NCBI GenBank assembly: GCA_037179335.1
Contig: JAKZHN010000040.1
Coordinates: 124,001 to 188,000, forward strand
DNA length: 64,000 nucleotides
Reading direction: 5' to 3'
From: Cyclaneusma minus
Lineage: Eukaryota > Ascomycota > Leotiomycetes > Marthamycetales > Marthamycetaceae
The position numbers and the translations under genes were made by a program. The notes under the pieces were generated by a model, which saw only the letters and a list, made by a program, of their open reading frames with translations, did not search any database and was not told where the DNA came from. Of this stretch, positions 1 to 9,825 are shown piece after piece (position 1 is the first letter of the stretch; every line of letters starts with the position of its first letter).

Positions 1-80
1 CGAAATTGCTTCCTTCTTCACTTTGGCTGGGTCTAGGGGATGTGAGGGGGTGTGAAGGTGGCTTGAGAAAAGACTGGCCG

Positions 81-150
81 TTCCCAAGTATAAAATAGCT
101 CCCTCTTCTTCTTCTCCTTCTCCCTTTCTCTTTCTTTCTCTCCCCCAGCC
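81..150 (+). promoter_or_regulatory. Core promoter module, unit 1 plus
   Basis: TATAAAATAGCT at 89-100 is followed by an almost pure C/T run to about 147 ending in CCCAG, then CCAAACGACAA. This TATA, pyrimidine tract and CAG-ACAA order recurs throughout the array. Confidence 0.55.
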
Positions 151-375
151 AAACGACAACGGACATGGAAAAGCCACTGGTTGCCACCCGGACCAGCCAG
201 CCAACAAACACCCCCGAGGTGCGGTCTTGCAAAATTGCTGCAAAGTATCCTGAGACGCTTGGCGAGGCACAGGATCACAACAAGCCTGACAGTTGGCGAC
301 CCAGCCCCCAAAAGGCCGACTGAACTTTTGCTCTCGGAGTTGGAGGACCGTGTACGCATTCGTGCTGAGATATGC

Positions 376-430
376 TTTGGGGAAGAAGAGAAGGGATTGG
401 GAGAGGGAGAGGGGTGGGTATTTATGTTGA
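376..430 (-). promoter_or_regulatory. Core promoter module, unit 1 minus
   Basis: On the minus strand CATAAATAC (418-426) is followed by a C/T tract (to about 377) and CCCCAAAG. It is the mirror of the plus promoters and lies 170 bp from the next plus TATA. Confidence 0.5.
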
Positions 431-570
431 ATTGGTGAGATGGACCCGGGTGAAGCAATTTCAGCCGCAGCCCGGAATGCTCCTTCTTCACTTTGGCTGG
501 GTGAGGGTCCTTAGGAGTTAAGGCCTGGCGGGGGCTGGCAGCTGCGCGGTTTGTAGCCGAAAGGCTTGGC

Positions 571-646
571 GTTCCCAGATCCCATAAGTAGGTATAAAAA
601 GCACCCTCTTCTCCTCTTTCTTCCCTTTCCCTTTTCTCTCCCAGAC
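571..646 (+). promoter_or_regulatory. Core promoter module, unit 2 plus
   Basis: TATAAAAA at 593-600 is followed by a C/T tract at 604-641 and CCCAGACAAAGACAA. Confidence 0.55.
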
Positions 647-950
647 AAAGACAAACTCACCCTACAATTCCAGCGGGACCTGGACGACCAGCCTGAGCGA
701 CTCCAGGTCCTGGAGAAGTTTCTTGTGTCGAAAACCAACCAAGAAGGGCAAAGACAAGGGAAGTGGTCGTCGTCTCGTCGTCTTGTGCAAGGACTCGACG
801 AGCACCCACCAGCCCCGAATGTCTGTCAATTTGCTATGTGGTTTTCAATGCGTAAGGCTAGCGTTGCTGCAGAGTACCTCGTGGCGCTTGGTCAGAATTG
901 GGTGCAGGAGGCCGGGGGCACGATAAGATCGAACTGTAGGCGTGTTGTGT

Positions 951-1006
951 TTGGGAAAGAAGAAAGAAAAGGGGAAGGGGGAGGGGGGTGGGCTTTTATG
1001 TGAAAT
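951..1006 (-). promoter_or_regulatory. Core promoter module, unit 2 minus
   Basis: CATAAAAGCCC on the minus strand (about 990-1000) is followed by a C/T tract and TTCCCAAACACAACA. Confidence 0.5.
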
Positions 1007-1080
1007 TGAGTGGGAAGCTGATCGGCGGAGCTGAAGTTGTCGGTAAGCTTAAGCGAGGGGATTCCGGCCGGAGCTGCTCC

Positions 1081-1183
1081 TTCTTCACCTTGGCTCGCTT
1101 CCCTGGGACAGGCTGGATGTCCCCACAGCTACAAATAGCTCACTCTTCTTCCCCTTCTTCCTCTTCCTTTTCCTCTCCCAGAC
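1081..1183 (+). promoter_or_regulatory. Core promoter module, unit 3 plus
   Basis: TTCTTCACCTTGGCT, then GTCCCCACAGCTACAAATAG (TATA variant at 1129-1138), a C/T tract and CCCAGACAAC. The CCCCACAGCTA box directly before the TATA is shared with units 4, 5 and 7. Confidence 0.55.
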
Positions 1184-1395
1184 AACCAAGGCAAAGGAAA
1201 CAACACCACAAGTTGCCGTCGTGTGCAGCAACTCGACGGACGTGTTCAGGGTGCCACCTTGTAGTCCCCCGTTAATTTGCAAATATATCTTGTTGCGCAA
1301 AGAAGCTGCTGCCAAACATACCCTTCTCGTGACGCTCGATCAGGCGCAAAGGGCCAGGGGAACCATGAGCCAGGAATGAGGCCGAAAAGCCGTTT

Positions 1396-1450
1396 GAAGA
1401 AGAAGATAGAGGGATTGGGTAAAGGTCTGGGTGAGGGTATTTATGTAAAG
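1396..1450 (-). promoter_or_regulatory. Core promoter module, unit 3 minus
   Basis: CATAAATACCC on the minus strand (about 1436-1445) is followed by an imperfect C/T tract. Confidence 0.5.
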
Positions 1451-1500
1451 TTGGGGTGCTGGATCCGGGCGGGATTCGCAGTTGGACTCCGACCGGAAGT

Positions 1501-1652
1501 GCTTCTTCACTTTGGTTTGACCTTGAGAGGATGTGAGGGTGGCGTGGCTTTCTTGGGACAGACTGGACGTCCCCACAGCTATAAATAGCTCTATCTCTTC
1601 TCTCCTCCCCCCTTCTTTTTTCTCTCCCAGACAACATGAAGCCAACAAGATG
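1501..1652 (+). promoter_or_regulatory. Core promoter module, unit 4 plus, with start codons
   Basis: The best-preserved plus promoter. CCCCACAGCTATAAATAG ends at 1588, a C/T tract runs to about 1627, then CCCAGACAACATG places an ATG (1635) directly after the conserved CAGACAA and a second ATG-GGC-AAG-GGA at 1650. This suggests the tract is a 5' leader and CAGACAA the region just before the original start codon. Confidence 0.6.
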
Positions 1653-2065
1653 GGCAAGGGAAAGGTGGTGGTCGCCCTGTGCGGCTTGACGCCGCCGCCC
1701 AGTCGCTTTGCTAAAGCTCCGAGAGCGAATCGAAAGAGAAACACCACTCACGGAAGACGTGCCACGCGAAGGGGAGATGCCAGTGACTGAGCCGGAACCG
1801 GAGGTGACAACTGCCCCAGAACTTAGAGGTGACGGTTGCGGCGTCGTGGGTTAATGCACAATCTTGCCGACGGTGGTCTTAGTCTGAGAAGCACGAGCAG
1901 ACTTGGGGGCAGTGGTCAAGTACCGGAGCTCTTCCTGGCTCCAGCAGTAGAGCAGGCGCTGGGCAGGAGGACAGGTTAAGGAATGGGGTTTTGTGTAAAA
2001 TCGGGGAGCTGATGTCCGGGCGATATTAGCCAGTGGGTAAGCGAGATGTTTCCGGACGGAACTGC

Positions 2066-2180
2066 CCTTCTTCACCTCGATTGGCTTTCTTGGGACGGAC
2101 TAGACGTCCCCACAGCTATTTACAAATAGCGCTATCTCCTCTCTCCTCTCTCCTCCCCTCTTTCTCTCCCAGCCAAACCA
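2066..2180 (+). promoter_or_regulatory. Core promoter module, unit 5 plus
   Basis: GTCCCCACAGCTATTTACAAA, then ATAGC (TATA region 2117-2129), a C/T tract to about 2168, and CCCAGCCAAACCAAGAAAGG. Confidence 0.5.
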
Positions 2181-2263
2181 AGAAAGGGAAATGCAAGAAA
2201 AGTGGTCGTCCCGTCCGGACTCCGGAGGGCTGCCAGTACCTGAGCCGGAATTGAAGGCAACGA

Positions 2264-2461
2264 CTATGCCGGAAGTGACGGCTGCGGCGGCGTGGACCAG
2301 CACGACGCTGTTGCCGGCAGTAGGTTTCTTGGTCTGAGAAGCACGAGTAGTCCTTGAGGGGGTGTGGGGGGGTGAGTACCGGAGCGCTTTTTGGTTGGAG
2401 TGGTGGGAGTTGCTGCGAGTTTCCTGCTGACAGTCTTCTTGACTCCAGCGGCATGGACCAT
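2264..2461 (-). CDS. Small basic ORF in array body (hypothetical, doubtful)
   Basis: A 65-codon ATG-initiated ORF begins MVHAAGVKKTVSRKL and is rich in Lys, Thr and Pro. Its middle (ending RASQTKKPTAG in the neighbouring frame, about 2305-2345) resembles RASQTKTTVGKIVH, which ends a minus-strand ORF at 1851 one unit away. The shared RASQTK segment argues for a repeated small basic protein, but frames differ between copies, so at least one copy is broken. The product is not recognised. It lies on the convergent side of the array between two promoter modules. Confidence 0.25.
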   Translation of the reverse strand: MVHAAGVKKTVSRKLAATPTTPTKKRSGTHPPTPPQGLLVLLRPRNLLPATASCWSTPPQPSLPA

Positions 2462-2559
2462 GGTGGACAGAGGTGGGGGTTTAATGTAGAATCAAGGAGC
2501 CGATTTCCGGGCGGAACGTGCCAGTAGGTAAGCGAGGCGATGGCAGCCGGAGCTGCCTG

Positions 2560-2640
2560 GGGGAAGGCTGGAATAGAAGGAGAGATATAAATAGTTTCCT
2601 CTCCCCATCCTTTTCTCTCCCAGACAAACAAACACGGCAG
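2560..2640 (+). promoter_or_regulatory. Core promoter module, unit 6 plus
   Basis: GATATAAATAGTTTCC (2584-2599), a C/T tract, then CCCAGACAAACAAACACGG. Confidence 0.5.
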
Positions 2641-2862
2641 AAGAAGGGTTCATTCTGAGTGGTCGCCCCGCCCCAGAATTTGACGAACGAACCCCAGCTC
2701 ACTACCATCCGTCAATTCACATAGTTTGCTTGTTGCATACGTAGGAAAAGTCGCTACAGAGCATTCCGTAACATCTGGTCAGGCACAGGAGGCCAGGGAC
2801 ACGATGAGCCGGGAGTCACAAGTTGCCGCAACTGAGTTTGGACCTTGCTATCCTGTTTGGGG

Positions 2863-2915
2863 AAAGAAAGAAGGAGGGTTGGGGAGAGGATGAGGGGAGA
2901 GGTTTTGTGTAAGAT
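2863..2915 (-). promoter_or_regulatory. Core promoter module, unit 6 minus (weak TATA)
   Basis: The minus strand reads CTTACACAAAACC followed by a C/T tract and TTTCCCCAAACAGG. The TATA is degenerate. Confidence 0.35.
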
Positions 2916-3065
2916 TGAGAGTTTGGAGCTGGGCGGCAGTGCTTCACGCGGGATGAGTCAATAAGCGAGGCAAATCAGCTCGGAACTGCACCTTCACTCC
3001 GAAGCTTGGTTTGGTTTCGAGGGACTGTGACGTCTATGAGGCTAGCTTGATTCGCTTGTCAAGCG

Positions 3066-3140
3066 ATGGGTATACCCACAGATACAAATAGCCACCTCGT
3101 CTGTTCTCCCCCCTCTCTTCTCATCCCCAGACAAGCAAAG
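3066..3140 (+). promoter_or_regulatory. Core promoter module, unit 7 plus
   Basis: TACCCACAGATACAAATAGCC (TATA variant about 3082-3090), a C/T tract, then CCCCAGACAAGCAAAGAAGG. Confidence 0.5.
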
Positions 3141-3464
3141 AAGGGCAAGGGCAAGGCAGGTGGTTGTGTCTTCCAACAACTTCACAAAGTAACCCAGCTC
3201 CCGATACTCGGCAATTTACAACATTTCTTTTGTCACGTCGACAAAGTTGCTGCAAAGCACCCCCATAACGCTTGGTCAGGCACAGGACACCAGGGGCATG
3301 ATTAGCAGGAGGCCAGCTCCTTCACCTCATTCATCGCCCCCAAATCCCCTACAAAATAATCCCAATTGGAATAGAGCATACGGGCCTGGGTCACACCCAC
3401 CGGCGTGAGTCTTGGGTCGACCATGTAGTCAGCTTCCTTCTCTGTGAGGCCGGGAACTTTGTGC

Positions 3465-3520
3465 GCGGGAAGGGGAAAGAAAGAGACCCAGGTGTAGGCT
3501 TTTATGTAAAATTGGGAAGT
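3465..3520 (-). promoter_or_regulatory. Core promoter module, unit 7 minus
   Basis: CATAAAAGCCTACACC on the minus strand (3495-3508), then a short C/T tract. Confidence 0.45.
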
Positions 3521-3659
3521 TGAAAGCCTGAGACAGAGCGGAACTAGTCAATAAGCGAAACGTTTCCGCCCTGAAACTGCTTCCTTCACCTCTTTCGGCT
3601 ACCTAATGCGGTTAGAGGCGATAGTAGCCATGCTCCTCTTAACATAAAAGCAAGCAAAC

Positions 3660-4858
3660 AACGATCTCTTTCAATCCACACACACCAGCAGCTGAAACGC
3701 CAACTCGAGTGTCTCTTGGAAAATTGGCCTGCCTAGTGTCTCTGATCAAGCTTCTACGAATCATCCACTGCGATGCTGATCAGACACAGGGTTTTGCTCA
3801 GTCCCGGACATCTCCCCCCAACCAGAAGATTTCTCGCAAGACCTGCTGCTGTCGAGCGCTTCTTCTACCGCCAAGACACTGAAGTTCGGGTATGGCAGCA
3901 AGAGAAGCTTGTGACAGCCAGGCCAGGGCCACGATTGGAGGATCGGACGGTTCACGGCAGGGCCGCAGGATAAGAGACGAAAATTGAACATCGGTTTCTT
4001 GTTTCCTCGTCGAAGTGTGCCATTCTGTCGCCACCCTGCTTCGATGTGCCGAACTCGATCTTGAACAGGGGGTTGCCCTTGGTGCCCATGACTACGAAGT
4101 AGTACGACGTCTCTGGTTTGAATTTTTCAAGCAGACAGATTGGAAGTGAGCTTTTATGATGCGGATTTGGTCTTGCCTCGCTTGCGCTTTTCAGCTATCC
4201 ATTTTGAAGTTCACAATTGACGCTTATGCCCCATGTTTGTGAAGATAGTACTGGTGAGGACGGCGCGAGTGGGATCGACATCAACAAACACGACTCGCGT
4301 GCTCTCCCGAAGAAGGAGATTTGAAGTTTTGTACCCTATTTCGTTAGATCACACTATATTGCTTGCCTACGCTCTTTCTGCCACGTCATTTTCAAAGTGA
4401 ATGAATCTTCCACAATCGAGCGGGATGTTGTCGTTTCCGGATTTGTTCGGCAAGTGAACATTTCGTTCATGATTCGGAGAATCCTCCCGGGGGAAGATCA
4501 CTTCCGCAGTCCGAGACTTTGCTACTGTCGCCCAGATGAAGCATGAATGTTGGGCCTTTCTTGCAAGTGGTTATGCCTCTGTCGGATCCCGGATGCCTGT
4601 CGTTCCTGTTAAAGGTCCGCAAGTCGATATATATATGTCGGCATGGAAGAAGAGCGTGGAGAGAATCGGAGAAGCGTTGAGAGGTGTCACGGACTTCTTG
4701 AACCTTCTCGATATCTTGAAAGGTGATTTGAAGCCCATCACCGAGATCATGGATGAAACATAACTCTCTTTCTCCTCCTCTCTCCTCTTCTTCACCAGAC
4801 ATGACCATAACCATGCTTACAAACTGTCATTCCGTCCAACAACTCGACGAAAGACTCT
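3660..4858. other. Gene-poor stretch, decayed array copies
   Basis: No gene is recognised. The CACGATTGGAGG segment near 3930 matches array bodies. A TATA-like CATAAAAGC lies on the minus strand near 4155. The two overlapping ORFs near 4467-4814 have no supporting features. Confidence 0.4.
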
Positions 4859-4998
4859 CAGCTTCACCAACTCCCGCGCTAGCTTGCGAAGCTAGCGGCT
4901 AGCGCGGTTACGATCTCCGTTTATGCATAAAAGAGCTCCGGTCCTCTTCCTCCTCTCTCTTCTTTTTTCTTTCCATAGCCGTAACGCGCATCCAAGAT
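4850..4998 (+). promoter_or_regulatory. Promoter module with CTAGC boxes (copy A)
   Basis: The order is CAGCTTCACCA, CGCGCTAGCTTGCGAAGCTAG and CGGCTAGCGCGGTTACG, CATAAAAGAGCTCCG (4926-4940), a C/T tract, CCATAGCCGTAACGCGCAT and CAAGATGA (ATG at 4997). It is nearly duplicated at 5303-5450. The sequence between the tract and the ATG is also conserved, so the transcribed leader was copied too. Confidence 0.5.
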
Positions 4999-5302
4999 GA
5001 CGACACTGTGGGTCATGGTTCGACCTCAGACATCTGTCTTAAAAGTCTTGCTGCCCCAGGCCGTGGCTTCAAGTCCTTGGCAGAGTGAAGATCCAAACTC
5101 AAGCCTAGTGATAATATCGACGAAGTCTCCACGGATATAAAAAGGTTCCACTTCTCCCTTTCCCTCTTTCGAAATAATTGACCTCGTGCGCCAGCCCCTT
5201 GTTAAGAACAGTTGCGAGTGGTGTGTGATGAATGCAACGACAGAAGCCAAGAAGAGGAGAGAGGGTTATTGCTAAGCAATCATCCCGTCCACTAACATTC
5301 CC

Positions 5303-5450
5303 CAGCTTCACCCATATCCCCCTCTCGCCTGTGGTACTAGCTTGCGAGACCAATGCGGTAACAACCTTCCTTCGAGCCATAAAAGAGCTCCGGGCCTCTT
5401 CCTCCCCCTCCTTTCTTTTATTCTCATAGCTATAACTCGCATGCAAGATG
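5303..5450 (+). promoter_or_regulatory. Promoter module with CTAGC boxes (copy B)
   Basis: CAGCTTCACCC, ACTAGCTTGCGAGACC, GCGGTAACAACC, CATAAAAGAGCTCCGGGCC (5378-5396), a C/T tract, TCATAGCTATAACTCGCAT and CAAGATGATG (ATG at 5447). It aligns with copy A through the same boxes at nearly the same spacing. Confidence 0.5.
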
Positions 5451-5983
5451 ATGGCATCGTGAGTCTTCGTCTGGGCTCAGTCGTTAATCCCAATGGGCCT
5501 CACTACCCTATCTGAAGACCTAAAGTCATGCTCCGCTACGATGATGATATTTTCATAAATACGATTCATCATCTTCTTCTTTGGAGCAGTCAAACATCGA
5601 AGGCTGCACATCGTTGTTGGACGGCTTTGATAATCTTCTTCTTTGCTTTTTTTTATAGCCAGGACCGAAAGCGATCGCAGCTTGTATCGTCTTTCAAACC
5701 CAGCTTTGCTGTTGGACCCTTGCCAGTGTCACGAAGACTACCTATTGGGGAAACAGAAGTAAAGACTGCAATTCTGGAATTCAGAAGAAAAGGGAGGTCT
5801 GGAGAGATCCTCTCCTTTACGTGAATACGCGGATGCGCTAACAAAAACGCTAACAGCAAACAACGGCTACCTGAGGCCACAGACTAGGCTACAGCCGTAA
5901 CAGCTGATGTGTCGTGACATGAAGGTCTCTTGTCTCTCTGGAAGGGTGAAGATCCTCAACACGCTAATCCTAAGCGAGTCTAG

Positions 5984-6085
5984 CGAGACGTCTCCGCCGA
6001 CGTAAATAGCTTGACTTTCTCCCTTCTCCCTCCCCTTCTTTCTTTCTCTCCCAAGACAAAGGAGGACGACGACAAGATGATGTTG
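5984..6085 (+). promoter_or_regulatory. Core promoter module
   Basis: GACGTCTCCGCCGACGTAAAT then AGC (about 5989-6009), a C/T tract, CCCAAGACAAAGGAGG and an ATG at 6077, followed by the AGTGGTCGCCCG segment seen in the 1-3.7 kb array. Confidence 0.45.
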
Positions 6086-6165
6086 CTGAGTGGTCGCCCG
6101 GCCGTCCAACACTTGACGACCACGTGCGACCATGCCCCCAGCTTGACCCCACGGTGCCTGTCTCA

Positions 6166-6292
6166 AACACTACTAGCTTGCAACACTAGCGGTTGGCGCG
6201 ACGACGACGACTCTCTCCTTCCTATAAACATAGAAACAGCTTACATGACCTCTTCCTCTTCCCTCTTTTCTTTCTTTCCTTAGCTAGCTAAT
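6166..6292 (+). promoter_or_regulatory. Promoter module with CTAGC boxes (copy C)
   Basis: CACTACTAGCTTGCAACACTA then GCGGTTGGCGCG, CCTATAAACATAG (about 6221-6233), a C/T tract to about 6280, and AGCTAGCTAATTGCG. Confidence 0.45.
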
Positions 6293-6874
6293 TGCGCCGA
6301 AGAGTGCAGCGTCACGAGATCGCTGTTTCCATTCTACCACTTCGTTCTGTAAGGTTGTGCTGCCGTGAGAGTTTGTTTGGAAACGGGAGCTATGACAAGT
6401 GCGGTAAACCACTGCTTTCCTTGACGGAGTCTGAGAGTAGGTGAAGATGGCAATAGCGGCGGGCTTGAGGACGGCAGTATGGGTTTGACGTAGTCGGCGA
6501 TCGACTGCTTCTTTGGATTCGAAGTGGCAGGTGTAGGTACTGCAAAATGAGCTCCTTTGTGGCGTTGTTTTCAGACTGTGGAATTGCGTCGCGGAAAGTG
6601 CGACATGAAAACAAAATTGGGGGAAGGGCTTGGCTGGTCAAAAGGGTTGAGAAGAGAGTTGACATTAAGGCCCCGGGTGTCTCTGGTCCCTTCTGTCGCT
6701 TCGGCTTGAGAGACGGTTTCGCCACGGGAGTTCGTTTGGGGATCGAGAGCTGTCTGGATCCTTCGTTTTGGCGAGCTTGGGTGGTTGCTGGGCAGGAACG
6801 GCGGTCTTTGTTCTCTCGTTGGTGGCGGTCGGTTTCGTGATGGACGTGTGGACGTCCTTCAGTCGTCTCGCACC

Positions 6875-7040
6875 ATGAGTCTGCGCTCTTGTAGAGGTCT
6901 TACTTGAAGTTAAAGGAAAGGGAAGAAGAAGGGTGTAGCAAAGTAAAGACCTGCGTTCCATAGTAAAAGAAGCTAGCTAAGCGAGCACAGCGCTAGTGCT
7001 AGCGGCACCCTCAGCCTCACACGATAGGCTTGGCATTGGT
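6875..7040 (-). repeat. Inverted duplicate arm 1 (promoter with CTAGC boxes)
   Basis: The minus strand reads GCTAGCACTAGCGCTG, CTCGCTTAGCTAGC, a C/T-rich stretch, then GCGCAGACTCATGGT. The same blocks run on the plus strand at 12503-12672. A TATA is not obvious. The ATG in the shared GCAGACTCATGGT could be the original start, but the frames after it differ between copies. Confidence 0.6.
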
Positions 7041-7337
7041 TCATTCTTTGATTGCTTAAGGGTATTTGCGGGTCGATCTTTGACGGCTTCCAATAAAGTG
7101 GCGGAAACGTTTGACTTTGGATCATTTACCTTGGGAACATTGGCAGCCGGTGTCTACTCAATGGTAAGTGGTAAATCTCCGAATGTTGATGACTCTGCCG
7201 CTACGGTGTAGAGGTGACTAGGGCGGTGAATTGATGCTCTTGTCGACATGCTCTTGTCGACAAGTCTTGATTCTGGCCCTGGGGACTTCGACGGCAGCAC
7301 ACGTCATGGTGTGTGATTCTGGTATTTGGACCGCTAC

Positions 7338-8266
7338 ATGCGACTAGACCAAACTAGGGCCGAAGTCAGGCAGGAGATTGAGGACCTCTCGAACATGCGC
7401 AATATCTCTCTCCGAGACCGCAAAACGCTGATCACACCTCTGGAGCGGGAGATTGAAGATACGTGCGATAGCGACAAGGCCCCAGTGTTTCCGATAGTCC
7501 GAGACCGCGGTTTGGGCTCTAAACCGTATTGGTATGGTTTAAAATCATTTATAAAAGCTATAAACCAAATTTATTTAGTCTAAATCGCGGTTGTAAATTT
7601 TCACTATAATCGCCATAATTTGCTATGCTAAAAATAGCAATAAATTATTTTTGCCAATTCTATAGCTTAATAATAAATTTTAAATTTTAAATAAATTTTA
7701 AAAAATTAGAATAAATTCCATTTACTTTAAATTAAAAAAAAACCTAGAATATATTGAAAATTAAAATTAATATAAACTTTTCAAGCTTTAAAAAATTTGG
7801 AATTTAATTTTTAATAATTAATACGTATCATTTTAATTGTATTTTTAAATTATTAAAATTGGAAATTTTAAAAGCTTATAATTTAATTATTATTATTAAA
7901 AATTATATGCATTTATAGCTAAAGGTTTTTAAAATAAAATTTTATTAAGATTTTATTTAAATAAGCTATATTAAAATTATTATTAATTAAATAAGCTTAT
8001 ATAACGGTTTAGGCCCGCCAAGCCTTGGCAAGCAATAGCTTAATAATCCAAACCACGATTTCGCCGTTTCGCTATAATTTAAAATTAAAAATAAAAAGCT
8101 TAAACTAAATTTCTTTAATTCGGACTATTTTCTAAAAGGGCAAATTGTATCAGTACGGTCCAAAAAAAATCGGTCGACGGACTATCGGAAACACTGCAAG
8201 GCCCTCGAAATGACCGCCTTCACAGCCGCCAAACTTCGGGCCAGACCAGTAACCGGTAACGCTTGA
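7338..8266 (+). pseudogene. ORF disrupted by hAT miniature
   Basis: The frame from ATG 7338 encodes a charged, helix-like stretch (AEVRQEIEDL, PLEREIED) and runs into the transposon at 7483. If the element and one copy of its 8-bp duplication CAAGGCCC are skipped, the same frame continues through MTAFTAAKLRARPV to TGA at 8264-8266, 68 residues in all. An intact continuation on both sides suggests the element inserted into a small gene, or into its last exon. A TGA lies in frame just upstream of 7326, so a larger gene would need an upstream exon. The minus strand is open here too, so strand is not certain. The product is not recognised. Confidence 0.4.
7483..8196. mobile_element. Miniature hAT-type transposon (714 bp)
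   Basis: Both ends carry the inverted repeat CAGTGTTTCCGATAGTC, and the flanks are perfect 8-bp duplications CAAGGCCC (7475-7482 and 8197-8204). An 8-bp duplication with CAG-starting termini is the hallmark of hAT elements. The inner ends match 13978-14330 and 19140-19510, so this is an internally deleted relative of the larger copy. The interior is strongly A+T rich and has no ORF. Confidence 0.9.
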
Positions 8267-9570
8267 TTGCTTGGGTGTGAAGCTCTTCTTGAAGCCTCCG
8301 AGACCGGCCAAACCCGCCTCGACTGGGTCTAGGAGCGGGAGCATATTTGTGGCGGCATCAGGTCAATGTACGTGGTGGGGACTTGGAGGTATTTCGGATG
8401 GAAGTTTGCCTAGAGACTCACTGTGATACGAGTTAATGCTCTGACTCTTTGCTGCCGAAAAGGCAGGTTGGGCGTAGGTCATCTCATTAGGAGAGGAAAA
8501 TGACTGTCCCTGGCCCGAGTCAGAGTAATGCTGCTGGTACAGCGGGTCGGGTTGACCAGAGGACTAGTATTGAGCAGGGTAGGGCTCCGTTGAATAGGGA
8601 GTGCTCTGTTGAGGTATTTGGTAGCCTCCGTACCGGCTAAGATACAGGTTGCCGAATTTTTGAGGTATGGAAATAGATTGGGTGCAGTCAGCAGTCTTTA
8701 TCTGAGCGAGAGGGGTCTAGACAAGCGAGTATAACGAGGATTCTCTTTCGGGATGAAAGATGAGCGACGACGGTGGACTTAAGGATAGTGGTGTAGGTTT
8801 GTAGTGGTCGGCGATCGATTGCATTTGAGAATAGGCGATAGGGAGGCGAGGAAGGCGAGGAAGGCGAGGACGGCGGTCATGTGGACGAAGCGGTCATGTG
8901 GACGAAGCGTTCATGCTCTTGGCGGGTGGGCTTGAGAAGAGGCGGGAGGAGGACGAGCTCGAAGGGCGTCAGGGCGGTGAATCGATGCTCTTGTCGATTG
9001 GGTCTGTGACGGCAGGAAGGCGACGATGGTAGGCTTGAGGATGGTAGCATAGGTTTGAAGGGGAACCGGCTGCATGGGAGTTGACATAGCCGCCGAGGTC
9101 AGCGAGCTTGTCCTTTTCTGCAACCGTCGGACACCTGCCGTAGATATCATGACAGGCATGGGGGTCATCCTGCTTAAATTCAGTAGGAGGAAGTCCATGG
9201 CATCTGGTGTTACCTTGCTCGGCTTGGGGCAGGAAGTGAAGTTTGCGCGATTCCGACGTGCAGATGTATCTTGACCAAATTTTGGATTCAGAGGAGATGG
9301 CGCAGAGGTGAAGATAAAGATCCCGTCCCACGGATATGAATGGCTCTCTCATCTGTCACCTTCCCTTTCTCTCCCACATTTTAAGACAAGCCCACAAATG
9401 TAAGGGCGCTGCGGAACAGACACCAATAACGAGGAGATCGGTGATGTGGATGAGGGTGAAGGAGGGCGGTGAGGAGTGCCCGAAGGAGAGGGACCAAAAA
9501 GAAGGGAGCGAACACGGCGCATATGTCCGCTGTGTCCCTTATATGCTTACTATGTAGAAATGAATGTTGA
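8205..9570. other. Gene-poor stretch
   Basis: No convincing gene. There are short imperfect repeats (GGCGAGGAAGGCGAGGAAGG near 8850 and a GACGAAGCGGTCATGTG-type repeat at 8880-8910) and a weak promoter-like CCCACGGATATGAATGG at 9327, followed by a short C/T tract. Confidence 0.35.
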
Positions 9571-9575
9571 CATTG

Positions 9576-9710
9576 CCCAAGTGGCTCAGTGGAATCCTGC
9601 TCTACTCTGCTCTCAAGTGGGAGGAGGTTTAGCGGGTCGCCCGTATATCTGGTGAAGAAAAGTGCTTCGTATATGAGCCGGGTCGATAATTCGAATCTAT
9701 TAGGTGAGGG
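9576..9710 (+). ncRNA. tRNA-like relic with Pol III boxes (weak)
   Basis: AAGTGGCTCAGTGGA resembles an A box and GATAATTCGAATCTATT a T-arm/B box (four of five stem pairs). The arms are about 95 bp apart and no acceptor stem closes, so it is a relic or chance at best. Confidence 0.2.
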
Positions 9711-9825
9711 AATTTCTTTTTGCTTTTTTTGGCTCTGTTTTTATTTTGTTTACTTTCCACGCTCTTCTTTCGACGACGCTCCCCGGCTTCGCCTTCGCAA
9801 AAAGGTCCATCTTCACCCTCTCTTG

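Larger units (their letters stand above)
1..3700. repeat. Degenerate ~0.5-kb tandem array of bidirectional promoter modules
   Basis: About eight related units. Plus-strand TATA boxes fall near 89, 593, 1130, 1580, 2120, 2586, 3083 and 3640 (spacings 450-557 bp). Minus-strand TATA boxes fall near 422, 996, 1442, 2905 and 3503, with weaker ones near 1995 and 2490. Each minus TATA lies only about 100-180 bp before the next plus TATA, so the promoters are divergent pairs. Bodies of 310-420 bp lie between convergent promoters and share segments such as TTGGTCAGGCACAGGA near 900, 1345, 2780 and 3270, and a GTGGTCGTCCCG-like segment followed by a CTTGACGA-like segment near 758, 1660, 2205, 2656 and 3160. 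No long ORF is conserved between units, so this is either a decayed small-gene family or a satellite built around promoters. Confidence 0.7.

Noticed and set aside
1..3700. rDNA spacer or telomere-associated repeat
   Set aside because: No rRNA sequence and no TTAGGG-type telomere repeats in the window.
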